Source: Spirochaetes bacterium RBG_16_67_19
Lineage (GTDB): Bacteria; Spirochaetota; Spirochaetia; SZUA-6; DRHE01
DNA: 7,706 nucleotides
Reading direction: 5' to 3'
Assembly: GCA_001829505.1 (NCBI GenBank)
Contig: MIBK01000188.1
Coordinates: forward strand, 12,247 to 19,952
In this document: positions 1-6,239 of the stretch, piece after piece
Position numbering within the stretch: the stretch's first letter is position 1
Layout: every line of letters begins with the position of its first letter
Notes under the pieces: generated by a model
Told to the model about the DNA's origin: nothing
What the model saw: only the letters and a program-made list of their open reading frames with translations
The model's database searches: none
Program-made: the position numbers and the translations under genes

Positions 1-182
1 TCCGCCCCGGCCAGCGCGTCCAGCTCGGCCCGCTGGACCCGCCGCACCGGCACCCCGGCCGCCCGGGCCAGGCTCTCCAACTCGGCAATGCGCGGATTGG
101 ACCGGCAGACCAGCAGCTCGCCGCGCCCGCCCCGGCGCAGGCTCTCCGCGATGGCGTGGTAGCCGGTCAGCAGCGTCTTCAG
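1..182 (-). CDS. TrmH/SpoU-family rRNA 2'-O-methyltransferase (RlmB-like), N-terminal part
   Basis: Only the first 60 or so codons lie in the window; the gene runs off the left edge. The visible protein begins LKTLLTGYHAIAESLRRG, then LLVCRSNPRIAELESLARAA, then GVPVRRVQRAELDALAG. This is the N-terminal substrate-binding domain of the SpoU/TrmH family (the G-x-HA-hydrophobic-x-E-x-L opening, an R-x-x-EL-x-x-LA helix, then GVPV and ELD-x-LAG). Known family members such as RlmB methylate a guanosine ribose in 23S rRNA using S-adenosylmethionine; the catalytic SPOUT knot domain is outside the window, so the exact target is unknown. No ATG, GTG or TTG occurs in this frame for 38 codons upstream. 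The plausible start is CTG (plus-strand 180-182), overlapping the preceding gene's TGA as CTGA, with a GAAAGG ribosome-binding-like stretch about 10 nt upstream (plus-strand 193-198). The family call is fairly sure; the start is less so. Confidence 0.75.
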   Translation of the reverse strand, partial: MKTLLTGYHAIAESLRRGGRGELLVCRSNPRIAELESLARAAGVPVRRVQRAELDALAGA

Positions 183-634
183 GGCCCGAAGGCCTTTCGG
201 ACCTCCACCACCCCGTCGAAGTCCCGGTCCATTTCGTAGCCGCGGATGTACTGGCCCTCCAGGCTCACCCAGACGTCGACCCGCCCGTCGAAGTTGGAGT
301 CCACCTCCTGGCGCACCAGCTGCCCGTCCTCGAAGAAGTAGAAGTCGTCCATGTTCCCGTCGTAGTTGAAATCCATCCGCTCGCTGGACTTGCGGTTCTG
401 CGCGTCGTACTCCACCGCGTAGTCGGCCTGCCCGTCGTAGTTGCGGTCCAGGCTCAGGCCCAGGACCTGCCCGTCGACCACCTCGTACCACTGGTCGGGA
501 TTCCCGTCCCCGTTGCGGTCCAGGGTGAGCGCGGGGGCGGCCACCGCCGGGGCCAGCAAGGCCAGCAACCACAGGAGGCACAGAGGCAGCATCGGCTTCA
601 TATCCTTCATGGTCGACAGGCCGGGCCAATACAT
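179..634 (-). CDS. Secreted protein with five DxNxDGxxD calcium-loop-like repeats
   Basis: This 151-residue protein belongs to no named family that I recognise. Residues 16-33 are a hydrophobic signal-peptide core ending in APAVAAPA, so export is likely. The rest is five tandem units starting at residues 39, 63, 88, 112 and 136 (24-25 residue spacing). Each opens with a D-x-N/D-x-DG-x-x-D/E loop (DRNGDGNPD, DRNYDGQAD, DFNYDGNMD, DSNFDGRVD, DRDFDGVVE), usually followed by aromatic residues and a D/E-G-Q turn. Acidic residues at loop positions 1, 5 and 9, with N or D at 3, resemble calcium-binding loops of the EF-hand, dockerin and thrombospondin type 3 kinds; binding itself is inferred. The ATG at 634 is chosen because AAGGA lies 6 nt upstream; internal ATGs at 610 and 601 have poorer sites. 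It begins 9 nt after the buk stop and overlaps the methyltransferase start, so it is probably co-transcribed with both. Confidence 0.8.
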   Translation of the reverse strand: MYWPGLSTMKDMKPMLPLCLLWLLALLAPAVAAPALTLDRNGDGNPDQWYEVVDGQVLGLSLDRNYDGQADYAVEYDAQNRKSSERMDFNYDGNMDDFYFFEDGQLVRQEVDSNFDGRVDVWVSLEGQYIRGYEMDRDFDGVVEVRKAFGP

Positions 635-643
635 TGATGTTCC

Positions 644-1741
644 TTATTTCCGGTATTCCAGGACGGGCTGGCGGCCGTCCAGCGCGTCGTAGGCCGCGGC
701 GGCCAGCGCCTCCATCTCGTTCTCCCCCGGATAGACGAACAGGGGGGCCAGGAAGCGGACCCTCGCGCCGATCCCCTCCACGATGCGCCCGCTGTGGGCC
801 AGCCCTCCGGTGAGCACCACCGCGTCAAGCCTGCCTGAGGCCGCGGCCGCCAGGGAGCAGATCTCCTTGGCGATCTGGTAGCACATGGCCTGCAGCACCT
901 CCAGGCAGCGCCTCCCGTCCAGCCCCCCGGACCCGGCCTCACCTCGCTCGTGGGCCTCGATGGCCTCCTCGATGCGGCGGGCGTCGTTGGTGCCCAGGTA
1001 GGCCACCACCCCGCCGCGCCCGGTGAGCCTGCGCTGCAGGGCTTCCGGCTCCTCCCGGTGGGCCAGCACGTAGCGCAGCCAGTCCCCGGAGGGCAGCCCG
1101 CCGGCCCGCTCCACGGCGAACGGGCCGTCCCCGTCCAGGGCGTTGTTCACGTCCCGCACTCTGCCCCCCAGGTGCGCGCCCACGGAAACCCCGCCGCCCA
1201 GGTGGGCCACGATCAGGGCGCAATCCTCGTAGGGCTTGCCCAGCTCGCGCGCGGCCCGCCGGGCGCAGGCCTTCTGGTTCAAGGCGTGGAAGATCGATCT
1301 GCGCGGCAGGTCCGGCAGCCCGGAGTAGCGGGCCAGCGCGTCCAGCTCGTCGACCACCACCGGGTCGGCGATGAAGGCTGGCACCCGCAGCTCCGCGGCC
1401 AGCAGGTCGGCCAGCAGGCCGCCCAGGTTGGAGGCGTGGCTGCCGTAGCGGCAGGAGCTCAAGTCCTCCTTCATGGCCTGGTTCACCCGGTACACCCCGC
1501 CGGCCAGGGGGTGCAGCAGGCCTCCCCGGCCGATCACCGCTCCCACCTCCGCGGGCCGGAAGCCAGGATCCTCCCGCAGCGCCCGCAGCACGGTCTCCCG
1601 CCTCAGGAAGAGCTGGGCGTCCAGGGTCGGGAAGCGCTCCTCCACGGGGTGGGAGACGCTCTTGCGCCAGAGCTCGGACTCGCGGTGGAACAGGGCGACC
1701 TTGGTGGAAGTCGAGCCGGGATTGATGACCAGGACCTTCAT
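644..1741 (-). CDS. buk: Butyrate kinase
   Basis: The product (365 residues, close to the family's usual 355-360) is a butyrate or branched-chain fatty-acid kinase of the ASKHA/acetate kinase superfamily. It interconverts butyryl phosphate plus ADP with butyrate plus ATP, the substrate-level phosphorylation step ending butyrate fermentation, in the cytoplasm. Visible motifs are the N-terminal phosphate loop VINPGSTSTK (residues 5-14), GRGGLLHPLAGGVY (71-84), the second phosphate motif AHLGGGVSVGAH (179-190), GGLPSGDWL (214-222), the adenosine motif VLTGGLAHS (309-317) and the C-terminal VYPGENEMEALA (336-347). The start MKVLVINPG matches the family; an in-frame ATG 13 codons upstream would fall inside the terminator hairpin and is rejected. 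There is no strong ribosome-binding site before the chosen ATG. The usual partner ptb (phosphate butyryltransferase) is not in the window, so branched-chain acids remain possible substrates. Confidence 0.93.
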   Translation of the reverse strand: MKVLVINPGSTSTKVALFHRESELWRKSVSHPVEERFPTLDAQLFLRRETVLRALREDPGFRPAEVGAVIGRGGLLHPLAGGVYRVNQAMKEDLSSCRYGSHASNLGGLLADLLAAELRVPAFIADPVVVDELDALARYSGLPDLPRRSIFHALNQKACARRAARELGKPYEDCALIVAHLGGGVSVGAHLGGRVRDVNNALDGDGPFAVERAGGLPSGDWLRYVLAHREEPEALQRRLTGRGGVVAYLGTNDARRIEEAIEAHERGEAGSGGLDGRRCLEVLQAMCYQIAKEICSLAAAASGRLDAVVLTGGLAHSGRIVEGIGARVRFLAPLFVYPGENEMEALAAAAYDALDGRQPVLEYRK

Positions 1742-1754
1742 CGCGCTTTCATTC

Positions 1755-1760
1755 ACTATA
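1755..1760 (-). promoter_or_regulatory. Possible -10 element upstream of buk
   Basis: On the minus strand TATAGT (5 of 6 to the TATAAT consensus) lies 13 nt before the buk ATG, in the only space between that ATG and the terminator hairpin. The expected transcript start would leave a leader of only about 6 nt. The candidate -35 (TTTTTG, 17 nt upstream) is poor and lies in the hairpin's T-run. It is listed because the terminator implies that buk needs a promoter here or read-through. Confidence 0.25.
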
Positions 1761-1776
1761 GCGGATGCGCCGGGGA

Positions 1777-1814
1777 ACAAAAAGGGCTTCCCCTCCAGGG
1801 GAAGCCCTTTTTGT
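1777..1814. terminator. Bidirectional rho-independent terminator between the barrel gene and buk
   Basis: A perfect 18-bp inverted repeat (arms 1777-1794 and 1797-1814, centred at 1795-1796) has a ten-pair G+C-rich core AGGGCTTCCCC-like stem flanked by A5 on one side and T5 on the other, so it reads as a terminator in both directions. On the minus strand it lies about 65 nt after the barrel-protein stop and 36 nt before the buk start, so it should end the barrel transcript and separate it from buk. Confidence 0.9.
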
Positions 1815-1879
1815 GCGCTTCGCCGCGATTGTCGGCTTCAGGCGCAAGAGTGCGGCTAAAGGGCCGCGATAGCGGCAGG

Positions 1880-2476
1880 TTAGCCCAGGATGATCTTGGC
1901 GCCGAGCAGGATCTTGTAGTTGCGCAGGCCGAACTCCTCGAGCGTGTAGGTGCCGCCTCCGCCCGAGCCCTGCAGCGGGCCCATGGGGAAGTGCCAGATA
2001 AACTTGGAATAGAGGCCCAGGCGCCAGATGTTCACGCCCACGCCGGCTCCGAGGTACCCATAGGCCGTAGCCGCAATTGGGTTGTCCAAATCGTCGTCCA
2101 GGTCCCTGTCCGCCCAATCCTTGAAGATGTATCCCAGCCCGGCGTCTATCGTCGGGTCGATGATGAAGCGGGAGCCCAGCACGTGCGCGGACAGATACAG
2201 GTTGGTATCCAGGTCGAACATCGCATCGCCGATCCCGGTCATGTACCGGCTGCCCATGAACTGCAGGCCCAAGCCCATGTGCTTGCCCATGAACTCGGCC
2301 ATCAGGCCGTAGTAGATGCCTTCGCCGTTCCGGAAGGCCTCCCCGATGTCTCCTGCGGTGTACAAGGACGGGTCATCCAGATACAGCGCGCCGTTGATCC
2401 CCAGGGCCAGGTCGGCGAAGGCGCCCGCGGCGCCCAACAGGCACAATACTGCCACCACGAGTATTTTCTTCATCAT
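1880..2476 (-). CDS. Small outer-membrane beta-barrel protein, Treponema-like
   Basis: This 198-residue protein has a clear signal peptide (residues 1-21, MMKKILVVAVLCLLGAAGAFA, cut before DLALG). The mature part alternates hydrophobic and polar residues in strands separated by turns: DLALGINGAL, IYYGLMAEFM, MGLGLQFMGSRYM, NLYLSAHVLGSRFII, IDAGLGYIF, AYGYLGAGVGVNI, RLGLYSKFIWHF and YKILLGAKIILG. That is an eight-stranded-type porin-like barrel finishing with a C-terminal strand. An acidic loop (DWADRDLDDDLDN, 120-132) and a glycine loop (GSGGGG, 170-175) are likely surface or periplasmic turns. No specific family is assigned and its ligand is unknown. A strong GGAGAG site lies 5 nt before the first ATG (2476); the next codon is also ATG (2473), so either could be used. 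It is transcribed alone, divergent from the PEGA gene, and ends at the 1777-1814 terminator. Confidence 0.82.
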   Translation of the reverse strand: MMKKILVVAVLCLLGAAGAFADLALGINGALYLDDPSLYTAGDIGEAFRNGEGIYYGLMAEFMGKHMGLGLQFMGSRYMTGIGDAMFDLDTNLYLSAHVLGSRFIIDPTIDAGLGYIFKDWADRDLDDDLDNPIAATAYGYLGAGVGVNIWRLGLYSKFIWHFPMGPLQGSGGGGTYTLEEFGLRNYKILLGAKIILG

Positions 2477-2511
2477 TTGCTCTCCTCTCCTCGGTAAAGC
2501 TCTCGTTCTCT

Positions 2512-2517
2512 ATCATA
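2512..2517 (-). promoter_or_regulatory. Possible -10 element for the barrel gene
   Basis: TATGAT on the minus strand (5 of 6 to consensus) stands about 35 nt before the barrel gene's ATG, a suitable distance for a short leader carrying the GGAGAG ribosome-binding site. No convincing -35 box is seen at 16-18 nt (best TAGTTT), though T-rich sequence lies there. Confidence 0.4.
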
Positions 2518-2582
2518 ACACAACCCCGCGGAAAAAACTAAAAGTCACCGGAAAAGCGAAAAAAAGCGGCGCCCCAGGCGTG

Positions 2583-2611
2583 TAGAAATCCGGCCCGAAA
2601 GGGGTTACAAT
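2583..2611 (+). promoter_or_regulatory. Sigma70-type promoter for the PEGA gene
   Basis: TAGAAA (2583-2588, 4 of 6 to TTGACA) and TACAAT (2606-2611, 5 of 6 to TATAAT) are separated by exactly 17 nt. Transcription would start near 2618, giving a leader of about 23 nt that contains AAGGAAGG (2630-2637) with the AAGGA part 6 nt before the ATG. A-tracts at 2532-2565 just upstream could act as an UP element. This is the best promoter in the window. Confidence 0.6.
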
Positions 2612-2640
2612 ATTGTCATCACCGTTCGAAAGGAAGGCGT

Positions 2641-3609
2641 ATGAAGAGAAAGATCGTCCTGTTCCTGCTCCTGGCGGCGTTCCTGGCCACGGGCCTTGTG
2701 CCGGCCTTCGCCCAGGCGCGGGGGGCCTTTTCCATTATCTGCAACGTCACCGGCGCCAGGGTCTACCTGAACGGGGAGCTGGCCGGCTACACCAAGCCCA
2801 CCTTCTCCGCCCTGCTGAAGCCCGGCACCTACCGGGTGCGCATCACCATGGAGAGGTACCAGCCCTTCGAAACGGTCATCAACATGAGCTCGGGCCCGCT
2901 GAACCTGCCGGTGAACCTGGTCCCGGAGGGCGGGGTCATCCAGCGGCCGGGCCGCTTCAACATGACGGTCACCTCCAACGTGGCCGGCGCCCAGGTGTAC
3001 GTGAACAACGCTCCGGTGGGATCCGCTCCCCTGTCCATGCAGGTGGACCGGGGCAACTACTCGGTGCGCGTGTCAGCCCCAGGCTACCAGGACTACCTGG
3101 CCTCGGTGAACGTGTCGGGGCCCACGGCGGTGAACGCCGTGCTGCAGGGCAACCAGTTCCAGTTGGCCGTCAACAGCAACGTGGCCGGCGCCCAGGTGTT
3201 CGTGAACAATGCCCTGGTGGGCTCCGCTCCCTATGTCGGCAGCTTCGCTCCGGGCAGCTACGCGCTGCGCGTCAGCGCCCCGGGCTACAGCGACGCCAGC
3301 ACGGTGGTCAACCTGAATCGCAACGAGACCGTGACCCTGATGCTGCAGTCCAGCTTCGTTTCCGTGCAGGTGGTCATTCCTCCGCGCTTCCTGGACCGCG
3401 ACGACCGCGACAACCGCGACAACAGGGGCCGCGGCCCCGTGCGCCTGTTCGTGGACGGCCAGCCGCAGAACGACCTGAACTTCAGCGTCCCCGCCGGCCG
3501 GCACAGCGTCCGGATCACCTCCGGCTCCTTCTCCTTCGAGGCGGACGTGGACTTGGCCCCGGGCCGCAACTACGTGCTGGAGCCGGTGTTCAGCTGGACC
3601 TTGCGCTGA
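2641..3609 (+). CDS. Secreted PEGA-repeat protein
   Basis: The 322-residue product has a signal peptide (residues 1-24, MKRKIVLFLLL...PAFA, cut before QARGAF) and then PEGA domains, small beta-sandwich repeats found in surface and periplasmic proteins. Repeat 1 covers about 29-95 (GARVYLNGELAGYT, LKPGTYRVRITMERYQPF). Repeats 2 (about 105-169) and 3 (about 172-236) are close copies 67 residues apart, sharing SNVAGAQV, VNN, VGSAP and RVSAPGY. A fourth (about 238-319) is degenerate (VRLFVDGQPQNDLNFSVPAGRHSVRI), entered through a charged linker of D, R and N residues (252-265). No transmembrane segment, lipobox or anchor follows, so the protein is probably periplasmic or secreted. PEGA domains are thought to mediate binding, but no partner can be named. 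The ATG is set by AAGGA 6 nt upstream. It is monocistronic and converges with the histidine kinase gene at a shared terminator. Confidence 0.9.
   Translation: MKRKIVLFLLLAAFLATGLVPAFAQARGAFSIICNVTGARVYLNGELAGYTKPTFSALLKPGTYRVRITMERYQPFETVINMSSGPLNLPVNLVPEGGVIQRPGRFNMTVTSNVAGAQVYVNNAPVGSAPLSMQVDRGNYSVRVSAPGYQDYLASVNVSGPTAVNAVLQGNQFQLAVNSNVAGAQVFVNNALVGSAPYVGSFAPGSYALRVSAPGYSDASTVVNLNRNETVTLMLQSSFVSVQVVIPPRFLDRDDRDNRDNRGRGPVRLFVDGQPQNDLNFSVPAGRHSVRITSGSFSFEADVDLAPGRNYVLEPVFSWTLR
2974..3348 (+). repeat. Near-identical tandem PEGA units, 201-nt period
   Basis: Repeats 2 and 3 of the PEGA protein are offset by 201 nt. Their best-conserved part includes 22 identical bases (2977-2998 and 3178-3199) and a further run around the VGSAP codons. 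Repeats 1 and 4 are much more diverged, so copies 2 and 3 look like a more recent duplication or are kept alike by recombination. Confidence 0.8.
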
Positions 3610-3636
3610 GCCTGCGCCGCAATCAAAGACGATGAC

Positions 3637-3687
3637 AAAAAGCCCGGCCTCCGGCGGCAGCCCGCTCTTGCGGCGGCCGGGCTTTTT
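3637..3687. terminator. Bidirectional terminator between the convergent PEGA and histidine kinase genes
   Basis: Arms 3637-3649 (AAAAAGCCCGGCC) and 3675-3687 (GGCCGGGCTTTTT) pair perfectly over 13 bp, with three further G-C pairs (3651-3653 with 3671-3673) after one mismatch. An A5 and a T5 tract flank the G+C core, so it works as a rho-independent terminator for both strands. The kinase stop codon TAA (plus-strand 3686-3688) overlaps its outer edge, so a terminating ribosome could influence folding on that strand. Confidence 0.92.
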
Positions 3688-5062
3688 ATTCGGGAACCGC
3701 CGGCAGCCTCAGGCGGAACAGGCCGCCTTCCGCCCGGCTCACCAGCTCCAGGCTTCCCCCGCTGCGCTCCGCGAAGGCCCGGGCCAGGTACAGCCCCAGC
3801 CCGGTGGAGCCCTTGCCGGAGGCTCCCGGCTGGAAAATCCGGCCTGACAGCCGGGGGTCCACCCCGGCGCCGTTGTCCCCGACCTCCAATACCGCCTGGC
3901 CCTGCTCCGCGCGGAAGCGCACGCTCACCTCCCGCCCCGTGGGACGCTGGCGGACGCTGTCGGCCGCGTTGGAAAGCAGGGTGAGCAGCACGTGGCCCAG
4001 CTCCCCCTTGCGCGCGGATACGGCCGCCTGGTCCTCACGGCTGTATTGCAGGCGAATGCCCTCACGGCGGAAGGAGGCCCGCGCCAGGCGCAGCAGCTGC
4101 TCCAGGTCGGCGGGCAGGCGTACGATCTGCGGCTCCGCCTCCCGGCCCCGGGCCAGCGGCTCCAACAGCTCGCCCAGGGCCCGGCGCGCCTCCCCGGTCT
4201 GGGCCAGGACCAGCCGCAGCGAGCCGGCCAGCGCCTCCGGCTCCCCCTGCCGCAGGCCGTGTTCCGCGGCCGCCTGCATGAATCCCAGCAGGCTGCGCAG
4301 CTCGTGGGCGACCCCGCCGGTGACCAGCCCGGCCGCCGCCGCGCGCTCGGCCAGGTCCAGGCTGCCCTCGGCCTCCAGCAGTCGGCCCCTGGCGGAGGCC
4401 AGCTCCCCCTCCCTCTGGCGGGCCCGGGCCAGCGGACCCCGCCAACCCTCGGACAACAGGTATCCTTCCTGGGCCAGGCGATAGCCGCCCGCCAGCAGCA
4501 CCCCGCAGGCGGCTGGCAGGGGAGCGCTCAACTCGGGGGCCAGGCCGGCGCGGGCCAGCAGGGCCAGCCCCAGGGAGGCGCAGAGCAGTCCGAAAGACAG
4601 CAGCAAGGCCAGCGTGGAGCCTTCCCGGCCGGCCCGCCAGGCGCGGCCCAGCGCCAGAAGCGGCGGCACGGCGGCGGCCAGGCAGAGAAACAGCCGGAAA
4701 AGCGCGGCGGGCGGGCCCCGGTCCAGACCCAGGAGAGAGGGGGTGATCCAGGCCAGCCCGGCGGCGGCCACGGCCGCCGACCAACGGCGCAGCAGGCGCC
4801 GCTGGCCTGAACCCGCGCTCTGGGCGCGGTCCAGGCCTTGCGCGTAAAGACCCGCGGACCAGGGAACCAGCAGGGCCAGCAGGCCCGCCAGCGGCTCCCG
4901 GTTGGGCAGCAGGCCGGCCAGGGCCGAGAAGGACAGGAACAGGAAGTATCGCCCCAGCTCGCCGCGCCGGCGGCAGCCGGGGAAACGCACGGCCAGCAGC
5001 GAGAGCGCGCAGGCGGCCAGCGCTGCCAGCCCCGCCCTGCCGTAGGAAACCAGCGTGGGCAT
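3686..5062 (-). CDS. Membrane-bound sensor histidine kinase
   Basis: This 458-residue protein is a two-component kinase with an integral-membrane sensor. About seven hydrophobic segments fill residues 9-195 (near 9-27, 38-53, 57-75, 94-112, 118-137, 150-171, 180-195), with no recognisable periplasmic or PAS domain. An Ala/Arg/Glu/Leu coiled-coil linker (205-245) leads to the H-box GGVAHELRSLLGFM, with His253 the likely phosphorylated residue. The ATPase domain shows an N-box LLSNAADS (363-370, Asn365), a G1 box GDNGAG (395-400), and an F/G2 region IFQPGASGKGSTGLGL (409-424). The Asn-Pro usually seen just after HE-x-x is replaced by Ser-Leu, but all ATP-binding boxes are intact, so activity is expected. 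No response regulator is in the window. It starts 28 nt after the dnaJ stop and ends in the terminator, so it is probably the last gene of the dnaK-dnaJ operon. The start has only a closely placed AGGGG as ribosome-binding site. Confidence 0.9.
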   Translation of the reverse strand: MPTLVSYGRAGLAALAACALSLLAVRFPGCRRRGELGRYFLFLSFSALAGLLPNREPLAGLLALLVPWSAGLYAQGLDRAQSAGSGQRRLLRRWSAAVAAAGLAWITPSLLGLDRGPPAALFRLFLCLAAAVPPLLALGRAWRAGREGSTLALLLSFGLLCASLGLALLARAGLAPELSAPLPAACGVLLAGGYRLAQEGYLLSEGWRGPLARARQREGELASARGRLLEAEGSLDLAERAAAAGLVTGGVAHELRSLLGFMQAAAEHGLRQGEPEALAGSLRLVLAQTGEARRALGELLEPLARGREAEPQIVRLPADLEQLLRLARASFRREGIRLQYSREDQAAVSARKGELGHVLLTLLSNAADSVRQRPTGREVSVRFRAEQGQAVLEVGDNGAGVDPRLSGRIFQPGASGKGSTGLGLYLARAFAERSGGSLELVSRAEGGLFRLRLPAVPE

Positions 5063-5090
5063 GCCCCTGTACCGAGGGCATTGTACGCCG

Positions 5091-6212
5091 CTAGTTCAGC
5101 TCCGACAACCGCACGGGGTGCGGGCTCTGCTCCTCGCCGTTGACCTGACTCAACTCGGACAGCAGGCTCTTGGCCCGCGGCGAAAGGCGGGTAGGCACCT
5201 GGATCAGCACTTTAACGTACAGGTCGCCCCGCTGCTGCGGGGCCTGCAGGAGCGGGATGCCCTCCCCCTTCAGGCGGAACACCTTGCCGTGCTGGGTGCC
5301 CGGCGGGATGCGCAGCCTGGCCTGGTGCGAATCCTCCAGGGTCCAGACCGAGAGCTCCGCGCCCAGCGCCGCCTGGGAAACGGAGATGGGAATCGCGCAG
5401 TACACGTCATTGCCATTGCGCTCGAAGAACTCGTGCGGCTGGACCGAAACATAGACGTACAGGTCCCCGGCGGGCGCCCCGTCCGCGCCCCCGTCGCCCT
5501 GACCGGGGATGCTGATGCGCTTGCCGTTCTCGATCCCGGGGGGAATGGTGATCTTCAGCTTGCGCGCTTTCTGCACCACGCCCCGCCCGCCGCACGCCGT
5601 GCAGGGCCGCTCGATGACCTCCCCCGCCCCGCCGCAGTGGTCGCAGGTGGTGGCGATGGAGAAGAAGCCCGAGGACCTGCGCACCTGGCCGCTGCCGCGG
5701 CAGCGCGGGCAGACCGACTTCCCGCTGCCCTTGTCCGCGCCGGTGCCCTTGCAGGCCTCGCAGGTCTCGTGGCGGGTGAAGGCGATCTCCTCCTTCTTGC
5801 CGAAAGCCGCCTCCAGGAAGCCGATGGACAGGTCGTAGCGCAGGTCCGCCCCGCGGCGGGAACCGCCGCGAGAGGAGCGCCGGGAGCGGCCCCCGAAGAA
5901 GGAATCGAAGATGTTGCTGAAGTCGAAGCCGCCGAAGATGTCCTCGAAATCCCGGAACACGGAGGAGAAGTCGTGGCCGCCGGCGCCGTCCAGCCCGGCG
6001 AAGCCGAACTGGTTGTAAGCCTGCCGCTTCTGGTCGTCGGCCAGCACCTCGTAGGCCTCGGTGGCCTCCTTGAAGCGCTCCTCCGCCTCCTTATCCCCCG
6101 GGTTGCGGTCCGGGTGGTTCTGCACGGCCAGACGCCGGTAGGCCTTTTTTATTTCCTCTTTGGACGCCCCGCGCGCTACGCCCAGGACTTCGTAGTAGTC
6201 TCTCTTGGCCAA
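5091..6212 (-). CDS. dnaJ: Chaperone protein DnaJ (Hsp40)
   Basis: This is a full-length class I DnaJ (373 residues), the co-chaperone that delivers unfolded clients to DnaK and stimulates its ATPase in the cytoplasm. The J domain (1-70) has the HPD motif at 33-35. A Gly/Phe region (71-125, with repeated DF and F-GG pieces) follows. The zinc-binding domain carries all four CxxCxGxG-type motifs: CEACKGTG (151), CPRCRGSG (168), CDHCGGAG (190) and CTACGGRG (204). The C-terminal substrate-binding and dimerisation domains include [17 protein letters not shown] and [20 protein letters not shown]. The tail [15 protein letters not shown] recalls treponemal DnaJ from memory. The start is TTG: the frame reads back to the dnaK stop with no ATG or GTG, and [12 protein letters not shown] is the canonical N-terminus. 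The ribosome-binding site is weak (GAAGTG), suggesting translation coupled to dnaK 24 nt upstream. Confidence 0.97.
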   Translation of the reverse strand: MAKRDYYEVLGVARGASKEEIKKAYRRLAVQNHPDRNPGDKEAEERFKEATEAYEVLADDQKRQAYNQFGFAGLDGAGGHDFSSVFRDFEDIFGGFDFSNIFDSFFGGRSRRSSRGGSRRGADLRYDLSIGFLEAAFGKKEEIAFTRHETCEACKGTGADKGSGKSVCPRCRGSGQVRRSSGFFSIATTCDHCGGAGEVIERPCTACGGRGVVQKARKLKITIPPGIENGKRISIPGQGDGGADGAPAGDLYVYVSVQPHEFFERNGNDVYCAIPISVSQAALGAELSVWTLEDSHQARLRIPPGTQHGKVFRLKGEGIPLLQAPQQRGDLYVKVLIQVPTRLSPRAKSLLSELSQVNGEEQSPHPVRLSELN

Positions 6213-6236
6213 GCTGTCACTTCGGTTGGGAGGAGC

Positions 6237-6239
<3 letters not shown>
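6210..6239 (-). promoter_or_regulatory. Possible dnaK-stop/dnaJ-start hairpin
   Basis: In the minus-strand transcript UAAGCU, which begins with the dnaK stop UAA, can pair with AGCUUG, which ends with the dnaJ start UUG (five Watson-Crick pairs and one G-U, 18-nt loop). The dnaJ start would then be masked until a ribosome finishing dnaK opens it, or heat melts it. The stem is short and the function is inference. Confidence 0.3.

Noticed and set aside
1852..1867. A small hairpin (GCGGC/GCCGC) just after the barrel-gene stop
   Set aside because: Only five pairs and no T-run; the strong terminator at 1777-1814 lies just downstream. It is most likely chance in G+C-rich DNA.
950..2497. A 515-codon open frame on the plus strand across buk and the barrel gene
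   Set aside because: It is antisense to two well-supported genes. Its translation is Gln/Val/Gly/His-rich without any family motif, as expected of high-G+C shadow frames.
2613..3635. A second long plus-strand frame over the PEGA gene
   Set aside because: It overlaps the PEGA gene in another frame, is rich in Arg/Gly/Pro/Gln, and lacks a signal peptide or motif. The PEGA frame has a signal peptide, repeats and a ribosome-binding site.
4062..5081. A 339-codon minus-strand frame overlapping the histidine kinase
   Set aside because: Its translation is low-complexity Gly/Ala/Arg/Pro sequence, while the overlapping frame has all kinase boxes.
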